A DNA stretch of 64,000 nt, taken from NCBI RefSeq assembly GCF_018128545.1, contig NZ_JAGSND010000006.1:1-64000 (forward strand). The letters run 5' to 3'. Positions 59,178-64,000 of this stretch are shown here, in pieces. Made by a program: the position numbers and the translations under genes. The notes beneath the pieces are model-generated. The model was given only the letters and a program-made list of their open reading frames with translations, had not been told where the DNA came from and ran no database searches. Origin of the DNA: Sinanaerobacter chloroacetimidivorans. GTDB lineage: Bacteria > Bacillota > Clostridia > Peptostreptococcales > Anaerovoracaceae. How positions within the stretch are numbered: position 1 is the first letter of the stretch; the number at the start of each line of letters is the position of its first letter.

Positions 59178-60851
59178 TTATTTTTGATTCAATACGATCT
59201 CAATGGCTTTATTCAGCAATGCCGGGGTCCTCTCGAAAACATCGCGTCTCAGCACCCGTTCCGTAAGCTTGTGAAAATCTTTTCCCCAGGGGCCGATGTT
59301 CATCGTCGGTACGGACAAGGATTCGATTTCGTTCAGCGGAAGATGATAGGCATTCCCGTACAAAGGCATACTTCCCTTCAGCGCCAATGAAATTTCATCA
59401 CTGTTTTTTAAAGAAAAGTAGCTCATATCAGAAATCCCCGTATAGAAATACTCCCTGTCATAGGATTCTCCAAAATGCTCCCGGGAAAATTCACAAAGGC
59501 TTTCCGATAATATGTTTATACGGTCAGGCAGCTCCTCCCGCAGAAATAAGTTGGACACATTGGGATAGTAAGGCGGAACAAACCCGATAATGATCCTTGG
59601 GGATAAATCCCGGATATAATGGTAGACAAATTCCGTCAGCTGAAAGCTGCTTTCCATCAAGTCTATTTCTCCGGCTTTTATTTTTTCGTTCAGCTCCGTG
59701 AGTTTATTTTTGTAATGAGCTTGAAACTCTTCGCCATATTCGTCCCCGGCCTCCCTGACAAGCTCATCAAAGGTCATCGCAGAAGATTTCCATGGCAGTC
59801 GGCCTGATTCCTTTCCGGTTCCCTCGCAGTATTGATGATACCGGTCATTCATTCGAGACAGAACCGTTTCAAAGGCTTCTTTTCCGACTTCTTTTAAAGC
59901 TTCCAGTATTTTTAACGGATCGGAATTTAACGTAAGTACGCTGACACATCCTCCTGCTCCAAGGGGAATGGAGACATTGTATTCCTCCTTTCGGTCCCGG
60001 AAATACAGCCAGGTGGGCGGGGGCGAGGTTTCGCTATTTATCCTGTCGGAAAACAGCGGCGAAAGCTCCGTTTGGGCTACCATCTCAGCGAGAAGCCCCA
60101 GTGGATTTAGACCCTCAAAAACTTTGCCGATATGGGCTAGAAATCCTCTGACATAAACAAAGGCCATCAGTTTTCCTACAGATCCTTCGGAGAGGACCCC
60201 GACATCCTTTGCCTTTCTTTGATGAGGCTCAGAATTGAACGCATAAACATATTTTAGTCCATGCTTTTCCCGGAGCTCCGTCAGTAAACTCACACCGGCT
60301 CTCATCCCTGAAGATATATTCTCTTCGTCAGGAAGCGAAAGAACAAGAAGATTTCCCTTCAACCCTGTCATCTGGGAATACCGTTTTAGCAAAGCCATTT
60401 GAATGGCTCCTCCTGCCTTCATATCTGCAGTACCTCTTCCGAAAAGATAGTCACCGGACAAGAGATCTTCCCTGGCCTCATCCTGTAAAGTATCTGCAAT
60501 AGGCAGCAGCTGCCCCTCCAGGGCCTCAGGCTGAAAGGCATAGTCCTTTAAGCCTTTAAAGTCTTCGATATCTACAATATCATAATGATGGATCAGAATC
60601 ACCGTATCGGGACCTTCTCCCCTGACCATAGCCCAGCACACAGATCGGGACAACGGATCTCCGGCAATTTCATAGCTGCCGTAATGTTCTTTGTGCTCCT
60701 GAAAATACGGTATTTTATGATAGTAATTTAAGATAAAGTCTTCACATTCCTTTTCACCATCGGTTCCGGTCTGGCTGTTGATGGTAAGAAAAGGCTCCAG
60801 AAGATCCTGAATATCTTCTTCGATTCCGCTCAAGTTTACTTTTGTGCTCAT
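59178..60851 (-). CDS. rocB: M20 peptidase, RocB-like (arginine utilisation)
   Basis: This 557-residue protein has the M20 metal sites (HHYDIVD, GRGTADMKAGGAIQMAL, PDEENISSGMRAG) and the extra C-terminal domain of RocB. RocB is part of arginine and ornithine utilisation in bacilli; its exact reaction is unproven. Ribosome binding site AGGGG. Last gene of the ADI-family, permease, ADI-family operon. Confidence 0.85.
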   Translation of the reverse strand: MSTKVNLSGIEEDIQDLLEPFLTINSQTGTDGEKECEDFILNYYHKIPYFQEHKEHYGSYEIAGDPLSRSVCWAMVRGEGPDTVILIHHYDIVDIEDFKGLKDYAFQPEALEGQLLPIADTLQDEAREDLLSGDYLFGRGTADMKAGGAIQMALLKRYSQMTGLKGNLLVLSLPDEENISSGMRAGVSLLTELREKHGLKYVYAFNSEPHQRKAKDVGVLSEGSVGKLMAFVYVRGFLAHIGKVFEGLNPLGLLAEMVAQTELSPLFSDRINSETSPPPTWLYFRDRKEEYNVSIPLGAGGCVSVLTLNSDPLKILEALKEVGKEAFETVLSRMNDRYHQYCEGTGKESGRLPWKSSAMTFDELVREAGDEYGEEFQAHYKNKLTELNEKIKAGEIDLMESSFQLTEFVYHYIRDLSPRIIIGFVPPYYPNVSNLFLREELPDRINILSESLCEFSREHFGESYDREYFYTGISDMSYFSLKNSDEISLALKGSMPLYGNAYHLPLNEIESLSVPTMNIGPWGKDFHKLTERVLRRDVFERTPALLNKAIEIVLNQK

Positions 60852-60869
60852 GCTTCCCCTCTTTAAATA

Positions 60870-61745
60870 CTAGTCTCTTTGTATCGGACAGGTCAGACAG
60901 GTCGGTCCGCCCGTACCATAATAAGATAGGTTTTTTCCGGGATAGTCATATACCTCGGCTCCGGCAGCAAGGAGCAGCTCCTTGGTTTTGGGATTTCCCT
61001 GCAGCACCAGGCATTTCCCCGGAGCCAGAGCCAGTACATTGGATCCCAGGTAATCATACTCCTCTTCCGGCACTTCTACAAGTTTGATCCCACTTTGTAT
61101 CAGAAATTCCCTGAAAAATACTGGCATATATTTTGAATATACCACCGCTAAATCTTTATCCACCATACTGATGATACTCATCAGATGGAGGCAGGCTTCC
61201 TCCCCGTCGCCATGAGGCATAGGAACCGCAATCACTTCATCCAGGCCATCACCCATCATCTCTTTGAACTGACGTATCCCCTCGGCATTGGTACGGTATC
61301 CCATGCCAATGGCCGCCTTACGTTCATCGAGCCATACTACGTCGCCGCCTTCCATACGTCCTTCTCCTGCAATGGCGCCAAGAGTAGGCACTCCAAGATG
61401 CTCCAGAAAAGCACGTGTAGCGCCGGGCTCTCCTTTTCGCAGATCTTTTCCCATGGGGAAATAGATGGCTCCTTTTTTCGTAATCTTTACCGTATCATGA
61501 GTATAAATGGAATCCAGCCCTGACTTTTCATCTGAGGGAAGGTAATAAACCTCCGGCACATGGGTTCTGATGATTTCCTCAAAAACAGCATATTCCTCCA
61601 AAACTTTTCCATAGTCGGGGCAAGCGATATAGTTATATTTTTCATATTCCTTCATCAGATGATCCTGGTTGACAAAAGCTTCCTGAGGCTTTTTTAAGAG
61701 CACGGCTCCGAGCTTTCCTACCATGGATTGACAGCCATAGTTCAT
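60870..61745 (-). CDS. Arginine deiminase-family (amidinotransferase-type) enzyme
   Basis: This 291-residue pentein-fold protein has RMEGGDVVWLDER, a His in GEEACLHLMSIIS and a C-terminal Cys in TGGPTCLTCPIQRD. This is the Cys-His-Glu/Asp set of dimethylarginine/arginine deiminase-type hydrolases. It likely hydrolyses an arginine-like or methylated guanidine. It is not a standard ArcA (about 400 aa). It lies 7 bp after the permease gene. Confidence 0.8.
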   Translation of the reverse strand: MNYGCQSMVGKLGAVLLKKPQEAFVNQDHLMKEYEKYNYIACPDYGKVLEEYAVFEEIIRTHVPEVYYLPSDEKSGLDSIYTHDTVKITKKGAIYFPMGKDLRKGEPGATRAFLEHLGVPTLGAIAGEGRMEGGDVVWLDERKAAIGMGYRTNAEGIRQFKEMMGDGLDEVIAVPMPHGDGEEACLHLMSIISMVDKDLAVVYSKYMPVFFREFLIQSGIKLVEVPEEEYDYLGSNVLALAPGKCLVLQGNPKTKELLLAAGAEVYDYPGKNLSYYGTGGPTCLTCPIQRD

Positions 61746-61752
61746 CAGTATC

Positions 61753-63234
61753 CTACCTCCCTTTTATTCCGTCTCCTGCAGTTAAATCCATATCCTTCGG
61801 CGAAATGATATTCGTTTTGTTCACCACTTTATAACCGATATATAATACTATGGCAATCGGTAGCCCGATATAGGCAACCAGAATTCCATACCAGTCAATT
61901 CCGGAATCTGTAATCGCATAGTATCCCTGGCCTGCTATAACAAGCGCGCAAACGATCAATGCAAATAAAGTCCCGATAGGATACAGCTTCGCCTTGTACT
62001 TCAATTGGGAAAGGTCTTTCCCCTGAGCCCTGAAGCCTTTTCTGAACCGTAAATGACTGATACAGATGCCCAACCAGGTAATGAATCCAGTCAAGCCCGT
62101 TGCGTTGTAAAGCCATGTGTAAACAACGCTGTCGCCGGCCAGGGAAGACAGGAAGCACAAGCAGGATACCAAAGCGGTAATCAAAACTGCAAAAACGGGT
62201 ACACCTCCTTTGCTTACCTTCCCGAGGAAACGGGGGGCTTTTCCATCCTGGGCCATAGAGTATAAAAGTCTGCTTGCTATATACAAGGTAGAATTTCCGC
62301 AGGATAAAACCGATGTCAATATGACAGCATTCATCAGAGATGCGGCTATTGCAAGACCTGCTCTTTCAAAGATCAGCGTAAAGGGACTTACGGCTACGTT
62401 TTCTATGGAACTTTCCAGAAGATTAGGATCCGTATAGGGAAGCAGCGTAGCCACCACCAAAATGGCCCCTATGTAAAACAGCATAATTCTCCAGAAAACA
62501 TTATTAATTGCCTTGGGAACAGTCTTATCCGGATTTTCACACTCCCCTGCCGCCACTGCGGTGGCTTCCACACCGATAAAGGAAAATCCGGCGATCATCA
62601 GGATGCTGAAGATGGCATAGCCGCCTCCGACAAAGGGCGCTTCTTCAATGGTCCAATTCTGAAAACCTACGGATTCACCGCTGAAAATTCCGATGATCAT
62701 CAAAACGCCTACAATCAGGAAGATAATAATGGTAACGACTTTGATACCGGCAAACCAGAATTCGGCTTCACCGAAAATCCTGGCAGAGAATAAATTCAGT
62801 CCAATAAGAATGATTAGAAATAGTGCGCTCCACATGGCCGAATCACTGTCAGGCAGCCAGAATTTAATAATAATCGAGGCAGCCACCAATTCCACCGCAA
62901 TGGTCATGGCACTGCAGTACCAATAATTCCAGCCCATCATAAATCCGAAGGCTTTGTCTACATATTTGGTAGCGTAAGATTCAAATGCACCCGGAACCGG
63001 CGTATAGGTGGCCATTTCTCCCAAAGAATTCATAATAAAAAATACCGCCAGGCCTATAATTGCATAGGCAATTACGCTTCCCGCAGGTCCTGCTGTTTGA
63101 ATGGATGCGCCGGTAGCTACAAAAAGCCCCGTTCCGATGGCGCCTCCGATGGCAATCATATTCATGTGCCTGGCCTTCAGTTTACGTTGGAGCTTTGCTG
63201 AATCCTCAGCATATTTTCCCATTTTTTGCTGCAT
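61753..63234 (-). CDS. APC-family amino acid permease (LysP/RocE-like)
   Basis: This 493-residue membrane protein with about twelve segments has the N-terminal motif RHMNMIAIGGAIGTGLFVATGASIQTAGPAG and further VPGAFESYATKYV and SFIGVEATAVAAGECENP. It resembles basic amino acid permeases (LysP, RocE, RocC). The flanking deiminase-type and RocB-like genes suggest an arginine, citrulline or methylarginine substrate. AAAGGAA precedes the ATG. Confidence 0.88.
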   Translation of the reverse strand: MQQKMGKYAEDSAKLQRKLKARHMNMIAIGGAIGTGLFVATGASIQTAGPAGSVIAYAIIGLAVFFIMNSLGEMATYTPVPGAFESYATKYVDKAFGFMMGWNYWYCSAMTIAVELVAASIIIKFWLPDSDSAMWSALFLIILIGLNLFSARIFGEAEFWFAGIKVVTIIIFLIVGVLMIIGIFSGESVGFQNWTIEEAPFVGGGYAIFSILMIAGFSFIGVEATAVAAGECENPDKTVPKAINNVFWRIMLFYIGAILVVATLLPYTDPNLLESSIENVAVSPFTLIFERAGLAIAASLMNAVILTSVLSCGNSTLYIASRLLYSMAQDGKAPRFLGKVSKGGVPVFAVLITALVSCLCFLSSLAGDSVVYTWLYNATGLTGFITWLGICISHLRFRKGFRAQGKDLSQLKYKAKLYPIGTLFALIVCALVIAGQGYYAITDSGIDWYGILVAYIGLPIAIVLYIGYKVVNKTNIISPKDMDLTAGDGIKGR

Positions 63235-63266
63235 TCAGTATCATTCCTTTCTTTTCTTAGCTCGCC

Positions 63267-63360
63267 CAATTTGTGAAACAAATTGTCGGCAAACTTATGC
63301 AAAGAAATCACAAATTGTGGATTTGTAGATTTCTACTGCTCTTTATAATAAGCGATAACG
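63267..63360. repeat. Inverted repeats between the two operon genes
   Basis: CAATTTGT (63267-63274) with ACAAATTG (63278-63285), CACAAATTGTG (about 63310) and AGAAATC/GATTTCT pair in the 146-bp gap. They may form attenuating or processing hairpins between the DDAH-like gene and the permease gene. Confidence 0.5.
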
Positions 63361-63380
63361 GCAATTTTTTCACCCCGGAA

Positions 63381-64000
63381 TTAAAATCTGAGGGACAGGC
63401 AGCTCAATCCGCCGTCCAGTTTTCTGTATTCCGAGGTATCAACGAGCAGAGTTTCATATCCCGCCTCTTCTATGGCCTTGGTCACCTCAGGGTAGCCCTC
63501 CGGAACAATTACTTTATCATTGACCCAGATACAGTTTGCTGCATAAGCTTCTTCTTCCGGAATCAGAATTTTCTTAAACGGTTTAAAATCATCCTTCTCA
63601 ACAAATTCTCCTGCCACCAGCATGGTATTGTTTTCTATGTAGTTTACTCCGGTTTTCAGGTGAAGCACTTTTTCCAACGGTACTTCTGACCCGGTTAAGC
63701 CAAATCGCTCAAGGATCTCAATAAACTGCCGGATCCCTTCTTCATTGGTTCTTGCTGATCGGCCCACATAAAAATGATCTCCCACCATCATCACATCTCC
63801 GCCTTCCAACGTTCCCGGAGATTGAATGTAAGCAATTTTCTCTTCCGTATAAAATTTTTTAATTACCGGGATCATGGATTCCACTTCCTTATTGCGGGAA
63901 GCTGCTCCGGGGTTGGATATGATGGCACAGTTTCTTGTAAGAACCGCCGTATCCTCCACAAAACAGGAATCCGGGAAGCCCTCGTCCGCAGGCAGCACCA
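63381..64000 (-). CDS. Dimethylarginine/arginine deiminase-type hydrolase, cut by the window end
   Basis: At least 205 residues of a pentein-fold enzyme: DEGFPDSCFVEDTAVL near the visible start, GTLEGGDVMMVGDHFYVGRSARTNEEG, HLKTGVNYIENN and a C-terminal catalytic Cys in GGLSCLSLRF. These match DDAH-like enzymes that convert methylated or free arginine to citrulline. The true start is beyond 64000, as the frame is still open at the edge. It would be the first visible gene of the operon with the permease and the 60870 gene. Confidence 0.82.
   Translation of the reverse strand, partial: VLPADEGFPDSCFVEDTAVLTRNCAIISNPGAASRNKEVESMIPVIKKFYTEEKIAYIQSPGTLEGGDVMMVGDHFYVGRSARTNEEGIRQFIEILERFGLTGSEVPLEKVLHLKTGVNYIENNTMLVAGEFVEKDDFKPFKKILIPEEEAYAANCIWVNDKVIVPEGYPEVTKAIEEAGYETLLVDTSEYRKLDGGLSCLSLRF

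Noticed and set aside
1..64000. CRISPR arrays, tRNA and rRNA genes, riboswitches
   Set aside because: No regularly spaced repeats, cloverleaf genes, rRNA segments or recognisable riboswitch cores were found by reading the gaps; a covariance search was not possible.

Overview
The window reads as the chromosome of a low-to-moderate GC Gram-positive anaerobe of the class Clostridia, most likely an amino-acid and sugar fermenter. Supporting signs are strong AGGAGG ribosome binding sites, genes of anaerobic lysine fermentation (kdd, kce), a tungsten-type aldehyde:ferredoxin oxidoreductase, hybrid cluster protein, ECF transporters, a vanG-type glycopeptide-resistance operon and PRD/PTS regulation. 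The species cannot be fixed from sequence alone. No rRNA, tRNA or CRISPR array was seen.

Layout. Positions 1-77 hold the end of an IS3-like insertion sequence that runs off the left edge, followed by a 45-residue coiled-coil ORF. 449-9772 (minus) is a sugar uptake and sensing locus: a membrane-anchored binding protein, a YesM/LytS-type kinase, a YesN/AraC-type regulator and a lipoprotein binding protein, then a chvE-gguA-gguB-like ABC importer. 9976-11985 encodes a divergent FtsH-like protease. 12064-14287 is a LysE-type exporter facing a MocR regulator, with direct-repeat operators between them. hcp, a DEDDh exonuclease and a small TIGR04076-like protein follow. 17572-23327 is a lysine-fermentation island (kdd, kce, an APC permease). 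Its neighbouring regulator is a fusion of a 3,5-diaminohexanoate dehydrogenase-like domain to a sigma-54 activator, and kdd has a near-consensus sigma-54 promoter. 23523-28466 holds a second sigma-54 activator, a perfect -24/-12 promoter, the aldehyde oxidoreductase, a MoaD-like carrier and a His/Cys-rich protein of unknown function.

28595-29860 is a membrane glycosyltransferase. 30003-35852 is a GntR-regulated operon joining a PfkB kinase, a complete ECF transporter (S, fused A1A2, T) and an ADP-ribosylglycohydrolase-family enzyme, which suggests salvage of a ribosylated compound. 36105-43766 is TetR, radical SAM/SPASM, vanR, vanS, vanG, vanXY, vanT; the first four ORFs overlap end to end, so the radical SAM gene is translationally coupled to vanRS. 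VanR-box-like repeats and a terminator lie in front of vanG.

44092-58777 is a carbohydrate region: two class II aldolases, a self-contained galactitol-type PTS with its own EI and HPr, a PRD regulator, a 2-hydroxyacid dehydrogenase, a SorC regulator, a medium-chain polyol dehydrogenase, a split transketolase and a HAD phosphatase. 58850-59015 is a noncoding stretch rich in inverted repeats. 59178-64000 (minus) is an arginine-type locus: a DDAH/ADI-family enzyme cut by the window edge, an APC permease, a second ADI-family enzyme and a RocB-like M20 peptidase.

The strongest novelty candidate is the enzyme-derived sigma-54 regulator at 21255-23327. Next are the radical SAM/TetR extension of the van operon and the ECF/ADP-ribosylglycohydrolase/kinase salvage operon.
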